A DNA stretch of 21,588 nt from Proteobacteria bacterium UBA6908 (lineage in GTDB: Bacteria > Pseudomonadota > Gammaproteobacteria > Acidiferrobacterales > UBA6901). Position 1 is the stretch's first letter. Every line of letters begins with the position of its first letter. The notes beneath the pieces were generated by a model. That model was not told the DNA's origin, made no database searches, and saw only the letters and a program-made list of their open reading frames with translations. The translations under genes and the position numbers were made by a program. The stretch spans positions 5,774-27,361 of the forward strand of contig DKBE01000074.1 of assembly GCA_002451085.1 (NCBI GenBank), in the 5' to 3' direction. Positions 1 to 8,096 of the stretch are shown piece by piece.

Positions 1-264
1 ATCATCGACGAGCTGGAGCCGGTCAAGCGGGGCGTGTATGCCGGGGCGGTGGGCTACATCGGCTGGACCGGGAACATGGATACGGCGATCGCGATTCGCA
101 CGGCGGTCATCCGCCAGGGAACGCTTTACATCCAGGCCGGAGCCGGGATCGTGGCGGATTCGGTGCCACGCAATGAATGGGATGAAACCATGAACAAGGG
201 CCGGGCCGTGTTCCGCGCCGCGACGCTGGCGGCGCGCGGCCTCGACCGCCACGGGGAGGGTTGA
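1..264 (+). CDS. trpE: Anthranilate synthase component I, C-terminal fragment
   Basis: This is the 3' end of trpE; the start lies left of the window. TrpE converts chorismate to anthranilate, using ammonia supplied by TrpG, as the first committed step of tryptophan synthesis. The 87 visible residues carry the hallmark end of the chorismate-binding domain: a [11 protein letters not shown] segment, GNMD followed by AIAIRTAVI, and [12 protein letters not shown], then the NKGRA helix typical of the C terminus. PabB and other chorismate-utilising enzymes share this fold, but [12 protein letters not shown] and the adjacent trpG and trpD favour TrpE. The stop at 262-264 is 3 bp before the trpG start, so the two are very probably translationally coupled. 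The feedback-binding N-terminal region cannot be examined. Confidence 0.95.
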   Translation: MIDELEPVKRGVYAGAVGYIGWTGNMDTAIAIRTAVIRQGTLYIQAGAGIVADSVPRNEWDETMNKGRAVFRAATLAARGLDRHGEG

Positions 265-267
265 GCC

Positions 268-852
268 ATGCTCCTCATGATCGACAATTACGATTCCTTT
301 ACCTACAACCTGGTGCAGTACTTCGGTGAGCTGGGTGAGGAGGTCAAGGTATACCGCAACGACCAGATCACGGTGGAAGGCATCGCCGAACTGGCGCCGG
401 ACCGGATCGTCATCTCGCCGGGCCCGTGCACGCCGAATGAAGCGGGTGTCTCGGTTGAAACGATTTTGCATTTTGCCGGGGTGATCCCGATTCTGGGCGT
501 GTGTCTCGGCCACCAGAGCATCGGCCAGGCCTACGGCGGCCATATCATCCGCGCCAAGCAGCTGATGCACGGCAAGACCTCGATGATCCATCACAACAAT
601 CTTGGTGTCTTTGAAGGTTTGCCGAGTCCGTTCGAAGCAACCCGTTACCATTCGCTGGTGATCGAGCGCGAGACCCTGCCGGCCTGCCTGGAAGTCACGG
701 CCTGGACCGCCGAAGATGACGAAATCATGGGCGTGCGCCACCGCGAACTGGCGGTGGAGGGCGTGCAATTCCACCCGGAATCGATCCTTACTGAACACGG
801 CCACCAGTTGCTGGGAAATTTTCTCAAGGTGAAGTCCGCGGTGCGCGTCTGA
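268..852 (+). CDS. trpG: Anthranilate synthase component II (glutamine amidotransferase)
   Basis: A 194-residue class I glutamine amidotransferase that hydrolyses glutamine and channels ammonia to TrpE. Visible motifs are [14 protein letters not shown] at the N terminus (residues 5-18), the oxyanion region [11 protein letters not shown] (50-60), the nucleophile elbow GVCLGHQ with Cys79, and [10 protein letters not shown] with His169 and Glu171, so the catalytic triad is complete. The length is normal for a free-standing TrpG/PabA. The ATG is preceded by a purine-rich GGGGAGGG at about 254-261, inside the end of trpE. Since no pabA is in the window, this subunit may also serve PabB, as in several bacteria; that is an inference. 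The assignment as TrpG rather than PabA rests on its neighbours. Confidence 0.97.
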   Translation: MLLMIDNYDSFTYNLVQYFGELGEEVKVYRNDQITVEGIAELAPDRIVISPGPCTPNEAGVSVETILHFAGVIPILGVCLGHQSIGQAYGGHIIRAKQLMHGKTSMIHHNNLGVFEGLPSPFEATRYHSLVIERETLPACLEVTAWTAEDDEIMGVRHRELAVEGVQFHPESILTEHGHQLLGNFLKVKSAVRV

Positions 853-865
853 GCGCGGCGGATCC

Positions 866-2107
866 GTGACTAGTCTGCCTTCATCGTCGACGCAGGTTGT
901 ACATCCACACCCCGGTCGCTGGCTGGCGGTGACGGTGGCGCTGCTGGCCATGCTGGCACCGTTCAGCATCGATACCTATCTGCCGTCATTCCCGGATATC
1001 GCACGCGAGTTCGCGGTGTCACCGCTCTATCTGCAGCAGACCCTGAGCTTCTATCTGCTTGCGTTTGCTGTGATGACACTGGTGTACGGGCCACTATCCG
1101 ATACCTACGGGCGGCGGCGCGTAGTCCTGGTGGCGGTGGCGCTGTATGTGCTGAGTTCAATTGGCTGCTGGTTCGCGCCCAATGCCCATTGGTTGCTGAC
1201 GATGCGCATCGGTCAGGGCCTGTCGGCCAGTGCCGGCATCGTGATCGGGCGCGCGGTCATCCGTGATGCCTTTGCCGGCGCCCAGGCACAGCGGGTGATG
1301 GCCAACATGATGCTGATTTTCGCGCTGGCGCCGGCCATTGCACCGATCATCGGCGGTTGGTTGCACGATGCCTTCGGCTGGCGCTCGGTGTTCATGTTCC
1401 TGACGCTGCTCGGTTTGGCGTTGTGGGTGTGGACCGCGCAACTGCTGCCGGAGACCCTGCCGGCAGTGGCGCGCCAGCCGATTCATCCACGCGCGGTCGG
1501 ACGCACCTATCGGCAGGCACTCGGCTCCAGTCACTTCATGGGTCTGGTGATGATCACCGCGCTGAATTTCGGCGGCATGTTTCTCTACATTGCCGGTTCA
1601 CCGGAAGTCATCTATCGGCACCTGCATCTCGGGCCGGATGATTTTGGAGCGCTGTTCGTGCCGCTGGTGGGCGGCATGATGGCCGGGACGTTCCTTTCCG
1701 GCCGACTTGCGGGGCATGTGACGCACGCACACTGCGTCGACCTGGGTTATGGACTGATGTTGGCCGGCGCCACGCTCAATGTGGTGCTGGCATTTACGAC
1801 GATGGCCAACGCGCTCACCGTTATCGGCCCGCCAGTGCTCTACGCCGGTGGCATGGCCCTGGCCATGCCGAACCTCAGCCTCATGGCCATCGATCTGTTT
1901 CCCGCGCATCGCGGCCTGGCCTCGGCCCTGCAGGGCTTTACGCATACGGCTTCGAACGCGGTGGTCGCCGGGGTCGTGGTCCCGCTGTTGGCGCATGATC
2001 TGCGCTGGCTGACATCAGGCATGCTGGCCTTTGCCTTTACCGGATTCGTCTGGTGGCGCATGGCCTGCCGGCGCCACGCGCTGCCACCCAGTGCCGCACA
2101 GCCTTGA
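866..2107 (+). CDS. Bcr/CflA-type multidrug efflux MFS transporter
   Basis: A 413-residue major facilitator superfamily protein with about 12 hydrophobic segments, predicted in the inner membrane as a proton-driven drug exporter. Helix 1 holds the Bcr/CflA signature SIDTYLPSFPDIAREF (residues 34-49), and the loop between helices 2 and 3 has motif A, GPLSDTYGRRR (75-85). A motif-C-like stretch, ALAPAIAPIIGGWL, follows in the fifth helix region. The chosen start is a GTG at 866, 13 bp after trpG; an in-frame ATG at 952 would cut into helix 1, so GTG is preferred. It sits between trpG and trpD on the same strand, an unusual place for an efflux pump. Its substrate is unknown; export of an aromatic intermediate or of chloramphenicol/sulfonamide-like drugs is possible but not shown. 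Confidence 0.9.
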   Translation: MTSLPSSSTQVVHPHPGRWLAVTVALLAMLAPFSIDTYLPSFPDIAREFAVSPLYLQQTLSFYLLAFAVMTLVYGPLSDTYGRRRVVLVAVALYVLSSIGCWFAPNAHWLLTMRIGQGLSASAGIVIGRAVIRDAFAGAQAQRVMANMMLIFALAPAIAPIIGGWLHDAFGWRSVFMFLTLLGLALWVWTAQLLPETLPAVARQPIHPRAVGRTYRQALGSSHFMGLVMITALNFGGMFLYIAGSPEVIYRHLHLGPDDFGALFVPLVGGMMAGTFLSGRLAGHVTHAHCVDLGYGLMLAGATLNVVLAFTTMANALTVIGPPVLYAGGMALAMPNLSLMAIDLFPAHRGLASALQGFTHTASNAVVAGVVVPLLAHDLRWLTSGMLAFAFTGFVWWRMACRRHALPPSAAQP

Positions 2108-2165
2108 CCGTGCTTCACCGGGCACGACAGAATCCCATTCCTTCTGAATTTCCGGACGTACCGCC

Positions 2166-3194
2166 ATGGACATGATTGCCGCCATCCGCGCCACCACCGA
2201 GCGCCGCGACCTCGCTCACACCGACATGCGTGCCGTCATGCAGCTCATCATGACCGGACAGGCGACCCCCGCGCAGATCGGTGGCTTTCTCATCGGGTTG
2301 CGCATGAAGGGCGAGACCGTCGAAGAGATCGCAGCCGCCGCCGAGGTGATGCGCGCGCTCGCGTCGCCGGTAAACGTTACGGACAAGACCCATTTGGTCG
2401 ACACCTGCGGGACCGGCGGCGATGCGGCCCATACCTTTAATATATCGACCACGGCGGCGTTTGTGGTGGCCGCCGCCGGCGCACGCGTGGCCAAGCATGG
2501 CAATCGTTCGGTGTCGTCGAAATCCGGCAGCGCCGATGTGCTGGAAGCGGCCGGCGTCAATCTGGAGCTCTCCGCCGAGCAGGTCGGCCAGTGCGTGGAC
2601 CAGATCGGGGTCGGCTTCATGTTTGCGCCCAAACATCATGCCGCCATGAAGCATGCCATTGGCCCGCGTCGGGAAATGGGTGTGCGCACGATCTTCAACC
2701 TGCTCGGCCCGCTTACCAATCCGGCCGGTGCGCCGCATCAGGTGCTCGGGGTCTTCAGTGCCGAGTGGCTGGAGCCGCTGGCACAGGTGTTGGGCAAGCT
2801 CGGCAGCCGTCATGTCCTGGTGGTACATGCCAAGGACGGTCTGGACGAAATCAGCATCGGCGCCGAAACCGAGATCGCCGAATTACGGGACGGCAGGGTG
2901 CACCGTTTGACGGTGTGGCCGGAACAATTCGGATTGCAGCGTGCCGACATCGCGACACTGGTCGTCACCAGCGCCACGGACAGCCTGGCCATGATGAAGT
3001 CGGTGCTCGACAACCGGCCCGGCGCCGCGCGAGACATCGTGCTGCTCAATGCCGGTGCCGCGATCTACGCGGCCGGTCTGGCCGCGACGCTGGGTGACGG
3101 TGTCGTCATGGCGCGCGCCGCCATCGAGTCCGGGGCAGCAAAACACAAGCTCGAAGCGCTGGTCACGCTGTCGCAGAAGCTGGCCGGAAAATAA
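2166..3194 (+). CDS. trpD: Anthranilate phosphoribosyltransferase
   Basis: A 342-residue class of nucleoside phosphorylase-like transferase that joins anthranilate to PRPP, the second step of tryptophan synthesis. The PRPP-binding glycine-rich loop [17 protein letters not shown] starts at residue 79, followed by the [15 protein letters not shown] segment (110-124). Later comes [18 protein letters not shown] and the [11 protein letters not shown] loop, all characteristic of TrpD. The length matches free-standing TrpD and there is no fusion with TrpG. The ATG at 2166 has a second in-frame ATG two codons later (2172); the first gives the normal N terminus. A 58-bp gap separates it from the efflux gene, and trpC follows after 3 bp, so trpD and trpC are surely one transcript. 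Confidence 0.97.
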   Translation: MDMIAAIRATTERRDLAHTDMRAVMQLIMTGQATPAQIGGFLIGLRMKGETVEEIAAAAEVMRALASPVNVTDKTHLVDTCGTGGDAAHTFNISTTAAFVVAAAGARVAKHGNRSVSSKSGSADVLEAAGVNLELSAEQVGQCVDQIGVGFMFAPKHHAAMKHAIGPRREMGVRTIFNLLGPLTNPAGAPHQVLGVFSAEWLEPLAQVLGKLGSRHVLVVHAKDGLDEISIGAETEIAELRDGRVHRLTVWPEQFGLQRADIATLVVTSATDSLAMMKSVLDNRPGAARDIVLLNAGAAIYAAGLAATLGDGVVMARAAIESGAAKHKLEALVTLSQKLAGK

Positions 3195-3197
3195 CGG

Positions 3198-3989
3198 ATG
3201 GCCGATATCCTCAACAAGATCCTCACACGCAAGGCCGAAGAAGTCGCCGAACGGCGTGCGCGGGTGCCGATACAGGAACTGCAGCAGCATATCGCGCTGG
3301 CGTCGCCAGTGCGCGGTTTCGTCGAGGCCCTCGAACACAAGATCGCTTCCGGCCGCGCAGCGGTCATCGCCGAAATCAAGAAGGCCAGCCCCAGCAAGGG
3401 ATTGCTGCGCGCCGACTTTCGGCCGGCCGAGATCGCTGTGTCCTATGCTGCCGGTGGTGCGGCCTGCCTGTCGGTATTAACGGATATCGATTTCTTCCAG
3501 GGCGCCGACGATTACCTGCGTACCGCACGCGCCGCCTGCCCATTGCCCGTATTGCGCAAGGACTTCACAATCGATCCCTATCAGGTTTACGAGGCGCGCG
3601 CGCTCGGCGCCGATTGTATTTTGCTGATCGTGGCGGCGCTCGACGATACCAGGCTTGGCGAACTGGCCGGCCTGGCCCAGCACCTGGGCATGGACGTGCT
3701 GGTCGAAATTCACGATGCCGCCGAGCTGGAGCGCGCCTTGCGACTCAACGTGCCGCTCATCGGTATCAACAACCGCAGTCTGCGAACCTTCGAAACCCGC
3801 CTCGAGACCACCTTGGACCTGCTCGACCGCATGCCCTCCGACCGGATCGTGGTGACGGAGAGCGGTATCCATGCGCCCGCGGACGTGGCGCGGATGCGTG
3901 CAGCCGGTGTGCACGCGTTCCTGGTCGGCGAGGCGTTTATGCGTGCCGCTGATCCGGGCCTGAAGCTTGTGGAGCTGTTCGGGCGGTGA
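3198..3989 (+). CDS. trpC: Indole-3-glycerol phosphate synthase
   Basis: A 263-residue TIM-barrel enzyme that cyclises carboxyphenylamino-deoxyribulose phosphate to indole-3-glycerol phosphate. The family's catalytic residues can be placed: Glu59 and Lys61 in [11 protein letters not shown], Lys121 in LRKDF, Glu170 in LVEIHD, Asn191 in GINNRSL and Glu221 in VTESGI. The phosphate-binding end [14 protein letters not shown] is intact. The protein ends at normal length without the TrpF domain found fused in enterobacteria. It starts 3 bp after the trpD stop. In pseudomonads and xanthomonads a crp/vfr/clp gene often follows trpC; here the next gene is instead a YhfA/OsmC gene after a 75-bp gap. Confidence 0.97.
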   Translation: MADILNKILTRKAEEVAERRARVPIQELQQHIALASPVRGFVEALEHKIASGRAAVIAEIKKASPSKGLLRADFRPAEIAVSYAAGGAACLSVLTDIDFFQGADDYLRTARAACPLPVLRKDFTIDPYQVYEARALGADCILLIVAALDDTRLGELAGLAQHLGMDVLVEIHDAAELERALRLNVPLIGINNRSLRTFETRLETTLDLLDRMPSDRIVVTESGIHAPADVARMRAAGVHAFLVGEAFMRAADPGLKLVELFGR

Positions 3990-4064
3990 TCGTTTGCAGT
4001 GGTCCGGACTCGACCGAAAACATGATAATCTTTGCGCCATCTTGACCCTGGGGTTTCAGGTTTT

Positions 4065-4484
4065 ATGAAGGCGACGGTTGCGTGGGCCGGCAAGGCCAGT
4101 TTTGAGGGAAAATCGGAAAGCGGCCACACGGTGGTCATGGACGGTTCGCCGGACATTGGTGGCGAGAATCGCGGACCGCGGCCGATGGAACTGCTGCTGC
4201 TGGGCATGGGCGGCTGCACCTCGATCGACGTGATGCTGATTCTCGGCAAGGGCCGCCAGGACGTCACCGATTGCGTGGCGCATATCGATGCCGAGCGTGC
4301 ACCCGCAGAACCCAAGGTCTTTACGAAAATTCATGTGCATTTTGTGGTTAGCGGCCGGGGACTCGATCCAAAGCGTGTGGAAAAAGCGATTCATCTGTCC
4401 GCCGAAAAATACTGCTCCGCCTCAATCATGCTCGGCAAGACGGCAACCATTACCCATGATTTCGAGATCGTCGAGGTGACCTGA
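4065..4484 (+). CDS. yhfA: OsmC family protein, YhfA-like
   Basis: A 139-residue OsmC/Ohr-fold protein. OsmC and Ohr are thiol peroxidases for organic hydroperoxides; the exact role of the YhfA branch is unsettled. The two conserved cysteines are present: Cys51 in GGCTSIDV and Cys117 in SAEKYCSAS. The segments SGHTVVMDG, RPMELLLLGMGG, ILGKGRQDV and FTKIHVHF resemble E. coli YhfA closely from memory. The ATG at 4065 is chosen over a TTG at 4032 because family members begin at this MKATV-like strand. A TGATAAT element at 4023-4029 may be a promoter -10, but no good -35 is seen. The next gene begins 4 bp after its stop. YhfA genes often neighbour crp; here crp is absent. Confidence 0.9.
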   Translation: MKATVAWAGKASFEGKSESGHTVVMDGSPDIGGENRGPRPMELLLLGMGGCTSIDVMLILGKGRQDVTDCVAHIDAERAPAEPKVFTKIHVHFVVSGRGLDPKRVEKAIHLSAEKYCSASIMLGKTATITHDFEIVEVT

Positions 4485-4488
4485 AGTC

Positions 4489-4890
4489 ATGCAGCATCCG
4501 GAACCGACCCTGGGATTGCGCCATGTGGCACTGCAGGTGCGAAACCTCGAGGCCTGCGAGCGGTTCTATGCTGATCTGCTCGGCATGCATGTCGAGTGGC
4601 GGCCGGATGCGGACAATGTCTATCTCACCGGTGGCAGCGATAACCTTGCTCTCCATCGCGTCAACCAACCGCACGCCGAACCTGCTGGACAGCGACTCGA
4701 CCATATCGGTTTCATGCTCAAGCGAATCGAGGATGTGGATGCCTGGCATGCTTTCTTGAAAACCAACGGTGTGCACATCCAGAAAGAGCCACGCACGCAT
4801 CGTGATGGGGCGCGCAGTTTTTATTGTCTTGATCCGGACGGCAACAGCGTACAGATCATTTTTCATCCTCCGTTGGCGGGTGGCGCATGA
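4489..4890 (+). CDS. VOC-fold (glyoxalase/bleomycin resistance/dioxygenase superfamily) protein
   Basis: A 133-residue protein with the two beta-alpha-beta-beta-beta modules of the vicinal oxygen chelate superfamily. Module 1 begins LRHVALQVRNLEACERFYADLLG (residues 10-32, split by the reader as HVALQV and FYADLLG) and module 2 begins LDHIGFML (70-77), ending in CLDPDGNSVQIIFHP. Candidate metal ligands by position are His12, His56, His72 and Gln122; the last is Glu in classical glyoxalase I. The reaction cannot be named: members include glyoxalases, dioxygenases, and resistance proteins. It overlaps the chorismatase gene by 4 bp (ATGA at 4887-4890), so the two are translationally coupled, suggesting a role near hydroxybenzoate or pigment chemistry. 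Confidence 0.85.
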   Translation: MQHPEPTLGLRHVALQVRNLEACERFYADLLGMHVEWRPDADNVYLTGGSDNLALHRVNQPHAEPAGQRLDHIGFMLKRIEDVDAWHAFLKTNGVHIQKEPRTHRDGARSFYCLDPDGNSVQIIFHPPLAGGA

Positions 4891-5909
4891 GTCCGGTCCG
4901 GCGCGATCCCGCCGCGAATTTTGCCCACCCGGTTGATTGCCGCTTTGTGAACGCGATCCCGGCCGGAGCAGTTCCGCTGGGGGAAATTCATTTTGGCGCG
5001 AGTCCGGTGGCATCGGAGCACGTTGTGCACCCGCAGGCCTGGGTTGGCATGCCAGTCCTGACCGGTGAGCCCAGTGTGGAATTGTGGACCAGCACGCAGC
5101 CGGTATTGACCCAGCGCATCGGACCTCTGACCTTTGCCCGCAATCGTGATGTGCTGTTTGGCTGTTTCGTGGCGGAAACGGTGACGGATTTCGCCGTGTT
5201 TGAGGCGCGCGTGCAGGAGGCGTACGCGCGCCTGCTGACGCTAGCCGAAGCGGAGGGCTATCCGCACCTGCTGCGGATCTGGAATTATTTTCCCGGCATC
5301 GGCGACCAGTCTGGCGGGCTCGATCGCTACATGGTGTTTTGCCGGGGACGGCATCAGGCCATTGAAGCGCATTATGGCGGGCGATTTACCGGCCGGCTGC
5401 CGGCTGCCAGTGCTGTCGGTACGCGTCACGGCGGACTCGTCATTTATTTCCTGGCTGGCCGCACTCCCGGCCGGCACCGCGAGAATCCACGCCAGGTCAG
5501 CGCCTATTGCTATCCGCCGCAATACGGGCCGAAGAGCCCGTCGTTCGCACGCGGTACGCTGGTGCGCGACAGCAAACGGGATGTGTTGTACCTGTCCGGC
5601 ACGGCCAGCATCGTCGGTCATGAATCCCGACATCCGGAAGATCCGTTGGCCCAGCTCGAGGAAACCCTGGCCAATCTGGAAGCCCTGATCGATTCGACGG
5701 CCACCGAAGAAGGCATGGCAGGAGATGGCCTGAAGGCCATCACGCAGCTCAAGGCCTATGTCCGTCGTCGACAGGATCTGGCGATTCTCCGGCCGGCTCT
5801 GGAAAGCCGGCTTGGCCCAGCGACGCAATGCCTCTATTTGCAGGCCGATATCTGCCGCCCTGAGTTGCTGCTCGAAATCGAGGCCATCGCCAGTTTGTCC
5901 AGGGCCTGA
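4887..5909 (+). CDS. xanB2: Chorismatase / hydroxybenzoate synthase, XanB2 family (pteridine-dependent dioxygenase-like)
   Basis: A 340-residue member of the FkbO/Hyg5/XanB2 chorismatase family with the trimeric RidA/YjgF-related fold. XanB2 of Xanthomonas turns chorismate into 3-hydroxybenzoate, the precursor of the xanthomonadin aryl head, and 4-hydroxybenzoate for ubiquinone. Visible family motifs are LLRIWNYFPGI (128-138), GLDRYMVFCRGRHQA (144-158), SAYCYPPQYGPKSPSFARG (205-223), YLSGTASIVGHES (235-247) and ICRPELLLEIEA (322-333), where Glu330 or Glu332 should match the catalytic C-terminal glutamate of the family. The length is normal. Which product it makes (3-HBA, 4-HBA or both, versus the dihydrodiol of FkbO) cannot be read from the sequence; the pigment genes nearby favour 3-HBA. 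It overlaps the VOC gene by 4 bp. Confidence 0.92.
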   Translation: MSPVRRDPAANFAHPVDCRFVNAIPAGAVPLGEIHFGASPVASEHVVHPQAWVGMPVLTGEPSVELWTSTQPVLTQRIGPLTFARNRDVLFGCFVAETVTDFAVFEARVQEAYARLLTLAEAEGYPHLLRIWNYFPGIGDQSGGLDRYMVFCRGRHQAIEAHYGGRFTGRLPAASAVGTRHGGLVIYFLAGRTPGRHRENPRQVSAYCYPPQYGPKSPSFARGTLVRDSKRDVLYLSGTASIVGHESRHPEDPLAQLEETLANLEALIDSTATEEGMAGDGLKAITQLKAYVRRRQDLAILRPALESRLGPATQCLYLQADICRPELLLEIEAIASLSRA

Positions 5910-5923
5910 AGGCGGTCACGCGA

Positions 5924-6739
5924 ATGAGTGCCCTGTCAATGTGGTCCTGTCATTACCGGCGCTTCGCGGTGACGATGATGGCCATGCTGTTGTGCATCCC
6001 GGCGATAGCGGCGGCCGCGGATCCGGATGCCGGGGTGGTGAACAACGAGAACATCACGACCTCGTCGCCGTTTTCGACCCACCGGGCCAACTATCTGGTT
6101 CTCGGCCCGGAACACTCGCCCTACGTGGGGAATGTTACGAGCAAGTTCCAGCTGAGTCTCAAGTACGATACCGGTGCCAACTGGTTCTTTGCCTACACCC
6201 AGCGGTCCTATTGGGATATCGACAGTGATTCCTCGCCTGCCGTTGATCACAACTTCGAACCGGAGATGTTTTACCGCTGGCAGCCGAAATTCAAGAGCGC
6301 AGCGCACTCGGGTCTGGAATTCGTGCACCTCGGGATTGTTCATCAATCAAACGGCAGGAGCGGTGCCGAGTCGCGCGCCTGGAACCGGGCGTATGCCGAA
6401 CCACGATTCCGCTGGGACGGCTGGTTTTTCGAGCCGAAAGTCTGGGTGATTACCTCAACGGAAGATCAGAATCGCGACATCGCCGATTACGCCGGATATG
6501 CCGATGTGGTGGTCGGATATGAAACGACCACCCGCCAACGCTTCACGTTGACCGGTCGACAAGGTAGTCAGCACGGCAGTGTGCAATTTGATGTGTCGAT
6601 GCCGCTGTCCTCGCTGTTTCCGAAGAAGCGGATGCGCCCGTACCTCTACTTTCAGGCGTGGGCGGGCTACGGTGAAACCCTGCTGTACTACAATCAGCGC
6701 ACCACGGCGTACCGGTTCGGTATCGAATTTCACCCGTAG
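5924..6739 (+). CDS. pldA: Outer-membrane phospholipase A (OMPLA/PldA family)
   Basis: A 271-residue OMPLA-type beta-barrel hydrolase. Basic residues 11-13 followed by a hydrophobic stretch (about 15-31) ending in AIAAAA look like a Sec signal peptide with cleavage near residue 32. The diagnostic active-site block HQSNGRSGAESRAWNRAY contains His140, Ser142 and Asn154, equivalent to the E. coli triad His142, Ser144 and Asn156. Alternating aromatic strands such as RPYLYFQAW and YRFGIEFHP at the C terminus fit a barrel. OMPLA releases fatty acids from phospholipids that reach the outer leaflet. It lies 14 bp after the chorismatase on the same strand, and ends 7 bp from the convergent halogenase gene. 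Upstream in-frame ATGs at 5924 and 5939 are both possible; the first is used. Confidence 0.92.
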   Translation: MSALSMWSCHYRRFAVTMMAMLLCIPAIAAAADPDAGVVNNENITTSSPFSTHRANYLVLGPEHSPYVGNVTSKFQLSLKYDTGANWFFAYTQRSYWDIDSDSSPAVDHNFEPEMFYRWQPKFKSAAHSGLEFVHLGIVHQSNGRSGAESRAWNRAYAEPRFRWDGWFFEPKVWVITSTEDQNRDIADYAGYADVVVGYETTTRQRFTLTGRQGSQHGSVQFDVSMPLSSLFPKKRMRPYLYFQAWAGYGETLLYYNQRTTAYRFGIEFHP

Positions 6740-6746
6740 CGAGCGG

Positions 6747-8096
6747 CTAGTCGCCACTCTTCCACACGTAGTCGAGGCGGGTATTCCAGGCACGCTGCCG
6801 CTGGCGCCACGAGGCCAGGCTCTCGCGCCAGTACCAGAACGTGGCCACCCAGTAGATCATCTTGAAGACCGTCAAGGGTCGTGCAATCGGCGTTTTGTCG
6901 AATACGTCGGCCGACAACAATGACAACACCGCTTCTTCCATGTGGAAGGCATTGCGCGGGTGCATGAACATCCGGCGCATGGCCGGGGTGGTGATTCGGT
7001 AGATGAACCATGAGAACCACTTGAGCCCGCGCCGGAGCGTGCGCTCGTAGTTGCGCAGCAGCGCGCGATTGCCGGCGACCGATACGTCACCCTTCTTCAG
7101 CATGCTGTCGATCACCGCCGCGCCGCGCTCGGCGCCGTTCATGGCCAGGTATACGCCGCTCGAAAACACCGGATCGATGAAGGCAAAGGCATCGCCAACG
7201 ATCAGCCAGCCATCGCCGTACATGGTTCTGGCCTGGTAGGAGAAATTACCGGTGGCCAGCGCCGGTGCCAGCAGCTTGGCATCCTTCATGCGCTCAGCCA
7301 CCATCGGATTGAGCTGCAGGGTGTCCCACAGAAATTCATCAACCGGTTTGCTGCGGCTTTTCAGGTAATACGGCCAGCAGACCGCACCCACACTCATGGC
7401 GCCGTCCTTGAGCGGGATCATCCAGTACCAGCCGTGCTCGAACCAGTAAATGCTGATGTTGCCCTCGTCCAGACCGGGACGGCGCGGCACTCCGCTGAAA
7501 TGCCCGAATACGGCTGAGCTGTTATGTTCCGGATTGCGCTGTTTCACGCCGAAGCGGTTGGCCAACAGTGTGTCGCGGCCGGTGGCGTCGACAACATAAC
7601 GGGTCTCCCACTGCCGGGGATTGCCGGATTCGTCCTGTGTTTTTACCCGTGCGGTCTGGCCGGGGCGGAATTCCACATCCGTCACGCGCACGCCTTCATG
7701 GACCTCGGTACCGAGCGTACGGGTGTGTTCGATCAGAACGTGATCAAATTCAGAGCGGCGGACTTCATACGTGTTCGGGCGGTTCTTGACCAGCGCATCC
7801 TTGAAGTACCAGGTCAGGGTTACACCGTTGTCGTTGAACTCGGCGCCGTACTTGGGCAGACCGATGGCCTTGACCTGGTCGAGCACGCCGAGGCGATCGA
7901 GCAGCGGCACGTTCATCGGCAGCAGCGACTCGCCGATGTGAAAGCGCGGGTGGCGATCCTTTTCGAGCAATACGACGTTCCATCCCTGCCGGGACAGGAA
8001 TGCCGAGATGGTGGAGCCGGCCGGACCGCCACCCACCACAAGAACGTCACAGGCCTGGCTGGTGGCAGAAGCGGTCGGGGTAACTGGCACGGACAT
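6747..8096 (-). CDS. Flavin-dependent halogenase-like oxidoreductase (first paralogue)
   Basis: A 449-residue FAD protein of the tryptophan/phenol halogenase and geranylgeranyl-reductase superfamily. The Rossmann loop GGGPAGS is at 22-28, the motif RFHIGESLLP at 51-60, Lys82 in PKYGAEF, the halogenase-type WYWMIP (W223-P228, pattern WxWxIP), and the second FAD motif GDAFAFIDPVFSSG at 301-314. Lys82 may correspond to the catalytic lysine of phenolic halogenases; that is an alignment by eye. Since xanthomonadins are brominated aryl polyenes, halogenation of the aryl head is the natural guess, but some relatives with these motifs are dehydrogenases or have no known activity. The ATG is preceded by GGAG ten bases upstream. 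The gene points against its neighbours and is a clear paralogue of the flavoprotein at 19843-21249. Confidence 0.85.
   Translation of the reverse strand: MSVPVTPTASATSQACDVLVVGGGPAGSTISAFLSRQGWNVVLLEKDRHPRFHIGESLLPMNVPLLDRLGVLDQVKAIGLPKYGAEFNDNGVTLTWYFKDALVKNRPNTYEVRRSEFDHVLIEHTRTLGTEVHEGVRVTDVEFRPGQTARVKTQDESGNPRQWETRYVVDATGRDTLLANRFGVKQRNPEHNSSAVFGHFSGVPRRPGLDEGNISIYWFEHGWYWMIPLKDGAMSVGAVCWPYYLKSRSKPVDEFLWDTLQLNPMVAERMKDAKLLAPALATGNFSYQARTMYGDGWLIVGDAFAFIDPVFSSGVYLAMNGAERGAAVIDSMLKKGDVSVAGNRALLRNYERTLRRGLKWFSWFIYRITTPAMRRMFMHPRNAFHMEEAVLSLLSADVFDKTPIARPLTVFKMIYWVATFWYWRESLASWRQRQRAWNTRLDYVWKSGD

Noticed and set aside
2108..2165. Short inverted repeat CGTGC/GCACG between the efflux gene and trpD as a terminator
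   Set aside because: Only five pairs and no U-tract follow; trpD would be cut off from the operon without evidence of its own promoter.
2115..2828. 237-codon minus-strand frame opposite trpD
   Set aside because: Shadow of trpD, whose motifs are complete on the plus strand.
4032..4064. TTG start extending the YhfA/OsmC gene by 11 codons
   Set aside because: Family proteins begin at the MKATV-like strand, and the extension overlaps the presumed leader.
6740..6746. Bidirectional terminator between the convergent pldA and halogenase-like genes
   Set aside because: Only a four-pair stem (GCGA/TCGC) spans the junction and there is no T-rich tract.
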